Shown here: one piece after another, positions 1 to 9,301 of the stretch
How the letters are laid out: every line of letters starts with the position of its first letter
Numbering within the stretch: position 1 is the first letter of the stretch
Assembly (NCBI GenBank): GCA_964542315.1
Contig: CAZIUA010000004.1
Location: forward strand, 3,965-67,964
DNA length: 64,000 nucleotides
Direction of reading: 5' to 3'
From: UBA11524 sp964542315
GTDB lineage: Bacteria; Bacillota; Clostridia; Christensenellales; Aristaeellaceae
Notes under the pieces: generated by a model
The model's input: the letters and a program-made list of their open reading frames with translations, nothing else
Databases searched by the model: none
What the model was told of the DNA's origin: nothing
Made by a program: the position numbers and the translations under genes

Positions 1-557
1 TTGATGCGCTTATACTGCTCCATCAGCGCAGGATCGATGCCCTGGGCCTTCTGGTCGGCGACGGCGCGCTGGGCTTCCTGCGCGGCCTTTTTGCCGGGCA
101 TCTCCTTGTCGTACTGGGCCTTGAGCTGCTCGAATTCGCTGCGCAGGCGCGCCGCCTCGGTGCGGATGGAGTTGCCGCGCTGATCGTTCGTGTTGGCCTC
201 ATGGGTCAGACGCTTCATCTCCTGCTCATAACCGACGATGGTCTCCTTGCACTTGCTCACTTCGCTGACGAAGGCATGCACGGCGTCCAAATCGGCGGGC
301 GGGCACTGCTCAAAGCGGCTCTGCAGGGCGTTGAGCTGATCCTCCGCGCGGGCGAGGGCATCGCGGATGGCGTCCTTGCGGTCAGCCAGGATGGCGATCT
401 GTTCCTCGATCTGCTTGTATTGCTTCTGGCGCTCCATAAAGAGGTTGCGGTCGTTTTCCATCTTCTGGCGGATGGGGCTGCGGCGGATGTCATTGGCCAT
501 CTTGTCCGCCTTCATGTCCTCCACCTGGTAATCCCACAACATCGTAAGCTGATCCAT
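1..557 (-). CDS. Zinc-ribbon coiled-coil protein (C4-type, 3' end outside window)
   Basis: The first ~185 residues are visible; the 3' end lies beyond the left edge. The start is ATG at 557-555 behind a GGAGGTAGCT ribosome site. The visible part is almost entirely charged helix rich in Glu, Gln, Lys and Arg with heptad-like spacing, that is a long coiled coil. This matches the N-terminal half of the C4-type zinc-ribbon proteins that follow the nif3-like gene in many Firmicutes; the four-Cys ribbon expected at the C terminus cannot be seen here. It follows the nif3-like gene by 41 nt on the same strand, so it is probably the last gene of the sigA-trmK-nif3 transcript. The molecular role is unknown; a nucleic-acid or protein scaffold is only a family-level guess. 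Confidence 0.7.
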   Translation of the reverse strand, partial: MDQLTMLWDYQVEDMKADKMANDIRRSPIRQKMENDRNLFMERQKQYKQIEEQIAILADRKDAIRDALARAEDQLNALQSRFEQCPPADLDAVHAFVSEVSKCKETIVGYEQEMKRLTHEANTNDQRGNSIRTEAARLRSEFEQLKAQYDKEMPGKKAAQEAQRAVADQKAQGIDPALMEQYKRI

Positions 558-598
558 AGCTACCTCCTGAAATTCACACATGCGCATGCATGCTGGAT

Positions 599-1357
599 TC
601 ATTGATAGGCTTTTATGCTGGACATAAAAACACGCACATTATATTGTACAACAAGCGGGCTCATTTGTAAAGCGTTTCCGAGGGCGAAAATTCCGGGTTC
701 TTCCGTGGCGCGGTGGCCTGCCTCGAGCATGACCACGCCATGCGCGGCGGATTCCAGCGCGATACGGTGCTTCGCTTCGCCCGTGAGGAAGGCCTGCGCG
801 CCCATTTCAGCCGCGGCCGGCCATTCATCCGCACCTGCGCCGGAACAAACGCCCACACGGCTGATGACGGCCTCAGGATCACCCATCACGCGGACAACAT
901 CGCCCAGAGCCTTTTCAACCTGACGGGCGAATGCTACGGCGGTCATGCTTGAGGGCAGGTCGCCCACACGGACGAAACCCTCACCAGTGATGTCGGTCAG
1001 CCCGATGCACCGCGCCAGCACGTCGTTGCAGCCATTGACCGCCTGATCCAGGTTGGTGTGGGCGGAGATCAGGCTGATCCCACCGCGGATGAGGCGGCAC
1101 AGCATGGCGGACTGGTGATCCGTCTCCGCCAGACGCTTGATGGGGCTGAACATCAGCGGATGATGGGTGACGATGAGGTCTGCGCCATGGGCGATGGCCT
1201 CGTCGATGACGTGGTCGGTCACGTCCAGTGCGACCTGAATGCCATGGACCTCCTGGGCGGGGTCGCCCACCAGCAGACCGGAATTGTCATATTCGACCTG
1301 CGTGTCAAAAGGGGCATAGGCATTTACAAAATCGTAAACCTGCTGTACGGTCAGCAT
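599..1357 (-). CDS. Nif3-like dinuclear metal-centre hexameric protein
   Basis: A 252-residue Nif3/YqfO/YbgI family protein. The metal-binding His pair is in the motif VTHHPLMF (His65-His66), followed by SAHTNLDQA and, near the C terminus, a GEAKHR...AGH segment; these are the family's metal ligands. The start chosen is ATG 1357 because GGAGG lies 7 nt upstream. It overlaps the end of trmK by 7 nt, so translation is probably coupled. The family forms toroidal hexamers with two metal ions per subunit. Its substrate is debated, and a GTP cyclohydrolase I type 2 label is often applied without proof. Length is typical of the short form lacking the inserted PII-like domain. Confidence 0.9.
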   Translation of the reverse strand: MLTVQQVYDFVNAYAPFDTQVEYDNSGLLVGDPAQEVHGIQVALDVTDHVIDEAIAHGADLIVTHHPLMFSPIKRLAETDHQSAMLCRLIRGGISLISAHTNLDQAVNGCNDVLARCIGLTDITGEGFVRVGDLPSSMTAVAFARQVEKALGDVVRVMGDPEAVISRVGVCSGAGADEWPAAAEMGAQAFLTGEAKHRIALESAAHGVVMLEAGHRATEEPGIFALGNALQMSPLVVQYNVRVFMSSIKAYQ

Positions 1358-2031
1358 GAATATTCCTCCCATTTCGATCGGTACCAGGCGACATCCGCCT
1401 GTGCTTCTGCAATGGCGGCTTCATCAGGCGATGCGGCGGCTTGCAGACCCTTCAGCCGCTCCTCATGGACATGCATGCGCCACAGCGCGTAGCCCCTCAG
1501 CAACGCCATGTCATCCTGCCAGAGGAGATGGCCATACCGGCATTCTTCGGGCGAAAGCGCCTGAGGACCGGCTTCGGCGCGCCAGAATACATAGAAGCGT
1601 CCTGCAGCGTGGCAGATGCGCTCCTGGACGATGTGATAGCCGATATCGCAGATCGCCTGGCGCACCAGATGCAGCTCTGTGTGCGCGCCGAGCACGAGCA
1701 CCGCGCCCTGCAGCCGATCCTGGCCGTCGCGCAGGATGCCGGACAGCGTCTGGCCACCCATGCCCATCAGGGAGATGCAGCCGCATGGGCGCGTGACGGC
1801 CTTTAGCCCATCCGCCAGGACGATCTCGGCGCGGTCGAGCAGGTGATGGCGCGTCAGGTTCTCGCGTGCATGGGCGAGCGCCTTGGCACTGACATCTGCG
1901 GCGATCATGTGCTGACAGATGCCGGCGTGCAGCAGGTGGCAGGGGAGGAAGGCGTGGTCGGTGCCGATATCCGCGCCCCATTGGCAGGGCTCATAGAGTT
2001 CGGCGGCCAGGGACAGGCGTTCATCGAGCAT
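1351..2031 (-). CDS. trmK: tRNA (adenine(22)-N(1))-methyltransferase TrmK
   Basis: A 226-residue class I SAM-dependent methyltransferase. Motif I, DIGTDHAFLP (residues 21-30), is the SAM-binding loop, and GMGGQTL further on matches the family's catalytic-region glycine motif. TrmK methylates N1 of A22 in tRNA in Gram-positive bacteria. The start is ATG 2031 with GGAGGT 5 nt upstream. It lies between sigA (55 nt upstream) and the nif3-like gene (7-nt overlap), the order seen in many Firmicutes. The C-terminal third is helical, as in TrmK. The weak stem-loop in the gap after rpoD may partly separate expression. Confidence 0.9.
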   Translation of the reverse strand: MLDERLSLAAELYEPCQWGADIGTDHAFLPCHLLHAGICQHMIAADVSAKALAHARENLTRHHLLDRAEIVLADGLKAVTRPCGCISLMGMGGQTLSGILRDGQDRLQGAVLVLGAHTELHLVRQAICDIGYHIVQERICHAAGRFYVFWRAEAGPQALSPEECRYGHLLWQDDMALLRGYALWRMHVHEERLKGLQAAASPDEAAIAEAQADVAWYRSKWEEYSC

Positions 2032-2054
2032 AGGAACCTCCGCTTACAAGAGAA

Positions 2055-2077
2055 GCCCTGCCTTATGCAGACAGGGC
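2055..2077 (-). terminator. Weak stem-loop between rpoD and trmK
   Basis: Six-bp perfect stem GCCCTG/CAGGGC followed on the minus strand by TTCTCTT. It lies in the 55-nt gap after the rpoD stop codon, so it may be a partial terminator or processing hairpin. Confidence 0.35.
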
Positions 2078-2086
2078 AAATCGTCT

Positions 2087-3181
<1,095 letters not shown>

Positions 3182-3282
3182 AGAAATCTCTCCTTCTCAA
3201 TCGTCACAACAGGCCGGCCCTATGCCGTACCTGCGGAGCCGGGGTCATCCGGCGGGGGGTGTATATGATCAAACCCTGGTGA

Positions 3283-5109
3283 TCAGGGCTTGTGAGCACT
3301 GAGCTTGCTGAGCTGAAGGGTCAGCTGCTGTGCGCGTTTGAGCGCGGCGATCTTCTCCTCGCCAGTCAGGGTGGGGATGCTCGCCTCCAGTGCGGAAAGC
3401 TCTGCACGGCTGCGCTTTTCGCGGTTGCGCGCGAGGCAATCCTGCGCCATGCGGATCAGCTGATCCGTATCGTCTGCAGGGGGCGTGAGCAGCAGGCGCG
3501 ATACGCGGGCGCGGGTGCTTTCCTCGACCTGCTCTTCCGCCAGGCTCGCGGCGGTCGCGCCCTCGCACAGGCTCAGATACAGGTTGCGCAGCAGCGGATC
3601 GTGGAAGTCCTCCTCCGTTGCGATGTCCGTCGGGATGCGTCCCGTGCCGAACAGGGAGATGAGCAGCTCCTCATCGCGTTCCTCCTCCGTGGCGGCGGGG
3701 GAATTGCGGTTGGGGGAGAAGCGCTGACGCGTCACGGCGGAAGCCGGTGCGGATGGCTTTCCGCTGGCGGGTGCGTCCACACCGATCTGAGCCAGCAGCA
3801 CCTCACGGCTGAATCCAGTCTGGAGCACGAGCTCCTGCAGATGCACCTCGCGCTCCACCGGTTCCAGCTTGCGCAGGATCTCCGCGCAGCTCTTGGCGTA
3901 TTCGATCCGGCCTTCCGGGGTGGACAGGTCGAACTGCGTGCGCAGGCGGCCCATGCGGTAGCTCTCAGGGGTTAGCGCGGGGAGCTTCTCGAAGCCCTCC
4001 AGCCCATCACGGCGGATGAACTCATCCGGGTCTAGCTTGTCCGGGAATTGCAGCACTCTCGCGGGGACGCCTGCTTCCTCCAGGATGGTCAGGCCCTTCA
4101 TGATGGCGTTCTGTCCGGCGCTGTCACCGTCGTAGCTCAGGTAGACCATCGGCGCGAACCGCTTGAGCAGCTTGGCCTGTTCGGGCGTCAGCGCGGTGCC
4201 GAGCGTGGCGCAGACGCCTGTCACGCCGAACTGCGTCAGCGACACCACATCCATGTAGCCTTCCACCAGGATGATGCGCTGCAGATGCCGCTCCTTGCGC
4301 AACAGATTGGCCGCATACACGCCCAGGCGCTTGTTGAACACGGGTGTATCGGATGTGTTGAGGTACTTGGGTTGCACATCACCCAGAGCGCGTCCGCCAA
4401 AGGCGAGGACATTGCCATACTGGTCGATGATGGGGAAGATGGCGCGGTCGCGGAACATGTCGAATGCGCGGCGCGGCCGTCCGGGTCTCGTCTGGCCGGT
4501 CTGCGGATCAACGGTGTCCTGCTCAGCTTCTTTGATGACGGTCAGTCCGGCGAGTTTCAATTCCTCCAGCGTGTAGCCCTTATCCTGCAGGTGGCGCGTC
4601 AGGGTATCCCACCCTGCAGGTGCAGCGCCAAGGCCGAATTTGCGGATGATATGATCCGTCAGGCCGCGGCGTTTGAGGTAATCCAGGGCGGATTGCCCCT
4701 GGGGGGTGAAGAGCGTCTGGTGGAAGAAGCGCGCGGCTTCCTTGTTGGCCTCCAGCAGGCGGTCGCGTTCGGTGCGGCGGCGCTGGTAGTCAGGATCTTC
4801 CTCCATAGCCGGGAGGGGCATGTGGAGCTGATCGGCCAGGTGCTTCACCGCATCGGGGAATTCCAGCCGTTCGATATCCATCACGAACTGGATGACGCTG
4901 CCGCCTGCCTTGCAGCCGAAGCAGTAGTACATCTGCCGTTCCTGATCGACAGAAAAGGAGGCAGTCTTCTCCCCGTGAAAGGGACAGAGCCCCCAATAGC
5001 GGTGACCATTGCGTTTGAGCGAAACATACTGGCCGACGATCTGGACGATGTCTGCGCGGGAACGCAGCTCATCCAGCCAGGCCGAAGGGAATCGTGCCAC
5101 ACATTTCAC
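3283..5109 (-). CDS. dnaG: DNA primase DnaG
   Basis: A 608-residue replicative primase that makes RNA primers at the fork. The N-terminal CHC2 zinc ribbon is complete (Cys42, His45, Cys63, Cys66 around LCPFHGEKT and YYCFGCKAGG). The RNA polymerase core and Toprim domain follow (VEGYMDVVSLTQFG, with the acidic cluster LSYDGDSAGQNA). The C-terminal third is low complexity, then a helical helicase-binding region. The start is GTG 5109 (AGGA 7 nt upstream); an in-frame GTG at 5100 gives the more usual MARFP start and is also possible. It sits between dgt (142-nt gap) and rpoD (101-nt gap) on the same strand. Confidence 0.96.
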   Translation of the reverse strand: MKCVARFPSAWLDELRSRADIVQIVGQYVSLKRNGHRYWGLCPFHGEKTASFSVDQERQMYYCFGCKAGGSVIQFVMDIERLEFPDAVKHLADQLHMPLPAMEEDPDYQRRRTERDRLLEANKEAARFFHQTLFTPQGQSALDYLKRRGLTDHIIRKFGLGAAPAGWDTLTRHLQDKGYTLEELKLAGLTVIKEAEQDTVDPQTGQTRPGRPRRAFDMFRDRAIFPIIDQYGNVLAFGGRALGDVQPKYLNTSDTPVFNKRLGVYAANLLRKERHLQRIILVEGYMDVVSLTQFGVTGVCATLGTALTPEQAKLLKRFAPMVYLSYDGDSAGQNAIMKGLTILEEAGVPARVLQFPDKLDPDEFIRRDGLEGFEKLPALTPESYRMGRLRTQFDLSTPEGRIEYAKSCAEILRKLEPVEREVHLQELVLQTGFSREVLLAQIGVDAPASGKPSAPASAVTRQRFSPNRNSPAATEEERDEELLISLFGTGRIPTDIATEEDFHDPLLRNLYLSLCEGATAASLAEEQVEESTRARVSRLLLTPPADDTDQLIRMAQDCLARNREKRSRAELSALEASIPTLTGEEKIAALKRAQQLTLQLSKLSAHKP

Positions 5110-5251
5110 CGCCCTTTCCTGTCTGCATGCACGGGCGGCGAAAACCGCTCTTTAAATCCATCACGAAACGATATTCGCCATAACCGCGCGTTTTCCTGCT
5201 TGAATATGCATGGTGATTTTGGATTATCATGCGAAAAATGCAATTATCCCG

Positions 5252-6256
5252 TCAATACAGCGCGAAACCGGACGGCACGAAGAGCTTCTCGAACTGGCGG
5301 ATGGCATATCGGTCCGTCATGCAGGAGAGAAAATCGCACACGGCGCGCGCGGAACCCTCGCGATAGCCGATGACGACGAACTCCTCGGGCATCTCGCCGG
5401 GATGATCGCTGTAATAACGGAACAGCGCCTTCATCACATGGTCGCAGCGGCTTTCCTCTGCGGCGCGCCATTCATCGCGGTAGACGCGCTCGAACATGAA
5501 TTCACGCAGGCCGTCCATGGCGGTCTGCATCAGGGGGGACATGGCCAGATGCTCGGTGTCCTGGCTGTTGGCCACCACATCGGCGATCATGCTGTTGATG
5601 CGCTCGCCATGGGTCGCGCCCAGCACCTTCAGGCAGTCCGCAGGCAATTCATACGGCTGAAGCACGCCGCCGCGGATGGCGTCATCCACATCGTGGTTCA
5701 GATACGCGATGCGATCCGCACGGCGGACGCATTCCCCCTCCAGCGTGGCCGGGAACTGCTTGCCCGAATGGCAGCGGATGCCGTCGCGCACCTCCCAGCT
5801 GAGATTCAGCCCGGCGCCGTCATTTTCCAGCACATCCACCACGCGCAGGGACTGCTCATTGTGGCGGAAGCCCTCCGGCATGGTTTCGTCCAGCGAACGT
5901 TCGCCGATATGCCCGAAGGGCGTGTGCCCCAGATCATGCCCCAGCGCGATGGCCTCGGCCAGATCCTCGTTCAGGCGGAGGCAGCGGGCGATGGTGCGCG
6001 CGATCTGCGCCACTTCCAGCGTGTGGATCAGGCGCGTGCGGTAGTGATCGCCTTCAGGCGCGAGGAAGACCTGCGTCTTGTACTTCAGCCGGCGGAAGGC
6101 CTTGCAGTGGATGATGCGATCCCGGTCTCGCTGGAAGCAGGTGCGCATGGGGCAGGGGTCGATCGTCCGCTCCCGGCCGCGGGAATAAAGCGCCTTTGCG
6201 GCCCTGGGGCTCAGGCGCGTGAGTTCCTCCTGTTCAAGCTGTTCACGGATGATCAT
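5252..6256 (-). CDS. dgt: Deoxyguanosinetriphosphate triphosphohydrolase (dGTPase-like, HD domain)
   Basis: A 334-residue dNTP triphosphohydrolase. The HD-domain metal ligands are visible in RLIHTLEVAQIAR and in GHDLGHTPFGHIGE. The family cleaves dGTP (or other dNTPs) to the nucleoside plus triphosphate. The start is ATG 6256 because GGAGGTGTCCGT lies just upstream; an open frame extends further upstream but without a ribosome site. Length is that of the short Firmicute class rather than the ~505-residue E. coli Dgt. It heads the dgt-dnaG-rpoD-trmK-nif3 series, an order conserved in many Clostridia. Confidence 0.93.
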   Translation of the reverse strand: MIIREQLEQEELTRLSPRAAKALYSRGRERTIDPCPMRTCFQRDRDRIIHCKAFRRLKYKTQVFLAPEGDHYRTRLIHTLEVAQIARTIARCLRLNEDLAEAIALGHDLGHTPFGHIGERSLDETMPEGFRHNEQSLRVVDVLENDGAGLNLSWEVRDGIRCHSGKQFPATLEGECVRRADRIAYLNHDVDDAIRGGVLQPYELPADCLKVLGATHGERINSMIADVVANSQDTEHLAMSPLMQTAMDGLREFMFERVYRDEWRAAEESRCDHVMKALFRYYSDHPGEMPEEFVVIGYREGSARAVCDFLSCMTDRYAIRQFEKLFVPSGFALY

Positions 6257-6371
6257 ACGGACACCTCCAATGTGCAGGCCAAGCCGGGATCGGCGTGTCG
6301 ATTCGGGTCGTTCTGTCATGTTGTTTATACCACGCGGGGGTGGCAAAATCCTTTTCCGAAGCGCATAAAAA

Positions 6372-6398
6372 TTCCGGCAGACGTGTTATCTGCCGGAA
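6372..6398 (-). terminator. Rho-independent terminator after the XRE regulator
   Basis: Perfect 10-bp stem TTCCGGCAGA/TCTGCCGGAA with a 7-nt loop, followed on the minus strand by TTTTTAT. It ends the transcript of the regulator at 6404. Confidence 0.85.
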
Positions 6399-6403
6399 AG
6401 GGG

Positions 6404-7195
6404 TCATTTCTGCTTCAGGGCCTGTTCGGCGAGCCGGGAGATCGTTTCGCTGCTGAGGAAGGGCAGCAACGGGTTGATGGCGCGTCCCTTGCGTACCCAG
6501 TCGCACAGGAGCTGATCCAGTTGCCCGTAGCTGAGGAAGGGCAGCAGCGGCTGGATGGACTTGCCCTGTGCATCCCATGCATCGGCGAGACTGTCGCATT
6601 TTGCGGTGCTCATGAAGGGCAGCAGCGGCTGGATGGACTTTCCCTGTGCGTCCCATGCATCGGCGAGGGGGTCCAGATAGCTCATACTGGCGAAGGGCAG
6701 GCAGCTCGTGATGGCGGCAACGTCCCCCGCATCCACAAAGCGCTGCATCAGCTGATCTACCGCATCGGTGCTGAGGAAGGGAAGCAGGTCGTGAAGGACG
6801 GGCTGTCCGTGCGGCGTATCTGCAGGCGCATTGGGGAGTTCCAGCAGCTTTTCTTCCAGCGCTTCCATCTGTACGGGCTTGAGCAGTGGCGCGGCCTCGG
6901 CGATCTCGCTGATATGGACGTCATGCTCGGCCAGGTAGCTGTCCAGGGTGCCTTCCGCGGCGGAGGTGAGCAGGGGCGCATTCCGCCCGAGCAGCTCGTC
7001 GATGCTGACGCCGAAGCATTCCGCCAGCTCCGGCAGCTTTGAAATGTCCGGCATGGACTGGCCGCGCTCCCAGTTGCTCACGGCCTGGAAGCTGACGTTC
7101 ATCCGGTCAGCCAGCTCCATCTGCGTCATGTTGTGCGCCTTGCGGTGCTGGGCGATGATCCGCCTGATCTCATGCATGTTGAAATAGTTCGACAT
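6404..7195 (-). CDS. XRE-family regulator with C-terminal LPFLS-type helical repeats
   Basis: A 263-residue protein. Residues ~5-60 form an XRE/Cro helix-turn-helix (MTQMELADRMNVSFQAVSNW, then the usual WERGQSMPDI). The C-terminal half contains about five 26-29-residue repeats, each starting with (L)LPF(L/M/A)S and carrying a D-L-W core and a QGKSIQP-like end. Two neighbouring copies are nearly identical in DNA (around 6541-6600 and 6604-6668), which points to recent duplication. The start is ATG 7195 with AAGGAG upstream. It is monocistronic, with its own promoter and terminator. The repeats look like a protein- or ligand-sensing solenoid, but the signal and target genes are unknown. Confidence 0.85.
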   Translation of the reverse strand: MSNYFNMHEIRRIIAQHRKAHNMTQMELADRMNVSFQAVSNWERGQSMPDISKLPELAECFGVSIDELLGRNAPLLTSAAEGTLDSYLAEHDVHISEIAEAAPLLKPVQMEALEEKLLELPNAPADTPHGQPVLHDLLPFLSTDAVDQLMQRFVDAGDVAAITSCLPFASMSYLDPLADAWDAQGKSIQPLLPFMSTAKCDSLADAWDAQGKSIQPLLPFLSYGQLDQLLCDWVRKGRAINPLLPFLSSETISRLAEQALKQK

Positions 7196-7234
7196 AGGCG
7201 TGCTCCTTTGTGTTTTGTTCACCGGTGTATCGTC

Positions 7235-7263
7235 ATGATAGCAGATGCCCGGGGAAATGTCCA
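7235..7263 (-). promoter_or_regulatory. SigA-type promoter of the XRE regulator
   Basis: Minus strand: -35 TGGACA, 17-nt spacer, -10 TATCAT, about 40 nt upstream of the start codon at 7195. Confidence 0.65.
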
Positions 7264-7307
7264 TCAAGCGGTGATTGAAAAGCGGAATTCAATCGGCAGT
7301 CGAGCAG

Positions 7308-7350
7308 CAAAAAGAAATGCCTTCCGCCGCAGAAAGCAGGCAGAAGGCAT
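7308..7350 (-). terminator. Terminator after the glucokinase operon
   Basis: Minus-strand stem ATGCCTTCTGCC/GGCGGAAGGCAT (one mismatch) with a 10-nt loop, followed by TTTCTTTTTG. It lies 17 nt beyond the glucokinase stop codon. Confidence 0.85.
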
Positions 7351-7366
7351 GGAATGCGTGACGAAC

Positions 7367-8311
7367 TTACTTGCCCAGCATGGCGGCGCCGATGATGCCG
7401 GCATCCGGGCCGAGCTTGGCCAGCTCGATGCGGGAATGGGGGAGCGTCTTGTACAGGCAGTACTTCGCGGCTTCGGCGCGCACGGCATCCAGCAGGAAGC
7501 TGCCGGCCTTCGACACGCCGCCGCCCAGCACGATCACTTCCGGGTCGAAGAAGTTGATCAGGTTGCCCATCGCCTGGCCGAGATTGACGATGTAGCGGTG
7601 ATAGACCTCGGTGGCCACGGGATCGTTCTCGCGGGCCGCATCGATGACAATCTTGGCGTTGATCTTGATGGAGGAGCCCTCCGCCATCTTCATGATGAGG
7701 CTTTCGGGGTGATCGGCGACCGCCTCGCGGGCCATGCGGATGATGGCCGTTGCGGAGCAGTAGCGCTCCAGGCAGCCGCGGTTGCCGCAGGTGCAGGGTT
7801 CGCCGCCCATGTGGAGAATGGTGTGGCCGATCTCGCTGCCAACGCCATGGAAGCCGCTCCACACCTTGCCGCCGATGATGATGCCGCCGCCAACACCGGT
7901 GCCAAGCGTCACCATGATGGAGGAGTTCGCACCGGCGCTTACGCCTGCCAGGTTTTCCGCCAGACCGGCGACTGTGGCATCATTGTCCATGTAGACGGGC
8001 TTGTCGATGTGCTTGCGCATTTCACCGGCAAAATCTACATCCACCCAGCCCAGGTTGGTGCAGAAGGGGATGCGGCCCGTGCGGGGATCCACTACACCGG
8101 GGATGCCTGCGCCCAGGCTCTTCACGTCATCGAGGGTGTAGCCGGAGCGCTCCAGGGTGTCCAGAGCGCAATCCGCCATGGCCTTGATCTGCTCCTCAAA
8201 GGGGATGTCCGTATGGGTGATGGTGCTGCCCTTGCAGAGAATCTCGCCCATTTCATTCACGACGCCGACCTGAATGCCGGTGCCGCCGACGTCAAAACCG
8301 ATGTAAACCAT
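7367..8311 (-). CDS. glcK: ROK-family glucokinase
   Basis: A 314-residue cytoplasmic sugar kinase that phosphorylates glucose to glucose 6-phosphate with ATP. The N-terminal phosphate-binding loop is GFDVGGTGIQVG, and the ROK zinc signature CTCGNRGCLE is intact. MDNDATVAGLAE holds the catalytic Asp region. The start is ATG 8311, preceded by GGAGGTTATC; an in-frame upstream ATG lacks such a site. It is the last gene of a minus-strand run HAD-hprK-glcK, 60 nt after hprK. The pairing with HPr kinase fits carbon-catabolite control. Glucose is likely, but other hexoses cannot be excluded from sequence alone. Confidence 0.88.
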   Translation of the reverse strand: MVYIGFDVGGTGIQVGVVNEMGEILCKGSTITHTDIPFEEQIKAMADCALDTLERSGYTLDDVKSLGAGIPGVVDPRTGRIPFCTNLGWVDVDFAGEMRKHIDKPVYMDNDATVAGLAENLAGVSAGANSSIMVTLGTGVGGGIIIGGKVWSGFHGVGSEIGHTILHMGGEPCTCGNRGCLERYCSATAIIRMAREAVADHPESLIMKMAEGSSIKINAKIVIDAARENDPVATEVYHRYIVNLGQAMGNLINFFDPEVIVLGGGVSKAGSFLLDAVRAEAAKYCLYKTLPHSRIELAKLGPDAGIIGAAMLGK

Positions 8312-8371
8312 GATGATAACCTCCATTCAAAACATCGTGCGGATCAAAATCGATCAAAGGGGATCGGGGGA

Positions 8372-9301
8372 TCATTCTTCCTGGCCGGTGCGCTTGCGGA
8401 TCATGTCCTGCATGCGCTTGTCCAGCTCCTTCGCGGCGGAATAGCCCATCCGCTTCAGGGAAAGGTTGCGCGCGGCCACCTCGATGATGATGGCGATGTT
8501 GCGGCCGGGGCGCACGGGCAGCGTCTGGCAGGGGACCTTCACGCCGAGGATGGTCTGATACTCCTCGTGCAGGCCGAGCCGGTCGTAGGCCTTGCCTTGC
8601 ACCCAGTGCTCCATGTTCATCACCAGGTCGATGGAGCGGCTCTGCGCCACGGCGGAAACGCCATACATCGTGCGGATGTCGATGATGCCGATGCCGCGGA
8701 TCTCCATGAAGTGGCGCACCATCTCCGGGCATTCGCCGACCAGCCGCGTTTCGGAAACGCGGCAGATGTCCACCACATCATCGGCGACCAGCTGATGTCC
8801 GCGGCGGACGAGTTCCAGTGCGGCCTCGGATTTGCCGACACCGCTTTCGCCGGTGAGCAGGACGCCGATGCCATCCACCGAAACCAGCACGCCGTGACGC
8901 GTCGCACGGGGCGCAAGGCACCGGTTGAGGTAAGTGATGGCGTTGAAGGTGAACTTGGTGGTCACCATGTCCGTCTGGTAGACGGCCACGTCATGTTTCG
9001 CGGCGATCTCCAGCAGCGTCTCCGGCGCGCGCATGCCCCGGCACACGATCACGCAGGGGATGTCGAAGGAGAAGTACTCCTCGAGCATGGCGCGCTGCTT
9101 TTCGGGCGTCTGCTCTTCCAGAAAGGTCATTTCGACTTTGCCGATGACCTGCGGACGCTCAAAGGCGAAGTACTCATAAAAGCCGCAGAACTGCATGCCG
9201 GGACGGTTCAGATCGGCGGTGCGGATGTCCCATTCCTTCTTCGTGGACGGGGAGAGCAGCGTCAGCTGCAGCGCCCGTTGAAAATCAGCTGCCTGGATCA
9301 T
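8372..9301 (-). CDS. hprK: HPr kinase/phosphorylase HprK
   Basis: A 309-residue bifunctional enzyme that phosphorylates and dephosphorylates Ser46 of HPr, the central switch of catabolite repression in Firmicutes. The P-loop GESGVGKS is at residues 151-158, preceded by the conserved RHGVLV (His136). The HprK signature around EIRGIGIIDI is present. The C-terminal helix keeps the NxAxxIE region as NIAIIIEVAARN. The start ATG at 9301 overlaps the HAD stop codon (ATGA), so translation is coupled. Length is typical (about 310 residues). Confidence 0.95.
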   Translation of the reverse strand: MIQAADFQRALQLTLLSPSTKKEWDIRTADLNRPGMQFCGFYEYFAFERPQVIGKVEMTFLEEQTPEKQRAMLEEYFSFDIPCVIVCRGMRAPETLLEIAAKHDVAVYQTDMVTTKFTFNAITYLNRCLAPRATRHGVLVSVDGIGVLLTGESGVGKSEAALELVRRGHQLVADDVVDICRVSETRLVGECPEMVRHFMEIRGIGIIDIRTMYGVSAVAQSRSIDLVMNMEHWVQGKAYDRLGLHEEYQTILGVKVPCQTLPVRPGRNIAIIIEVAARNLSLKRMGYSAAKELDKRMQDMIRKRTGQEE

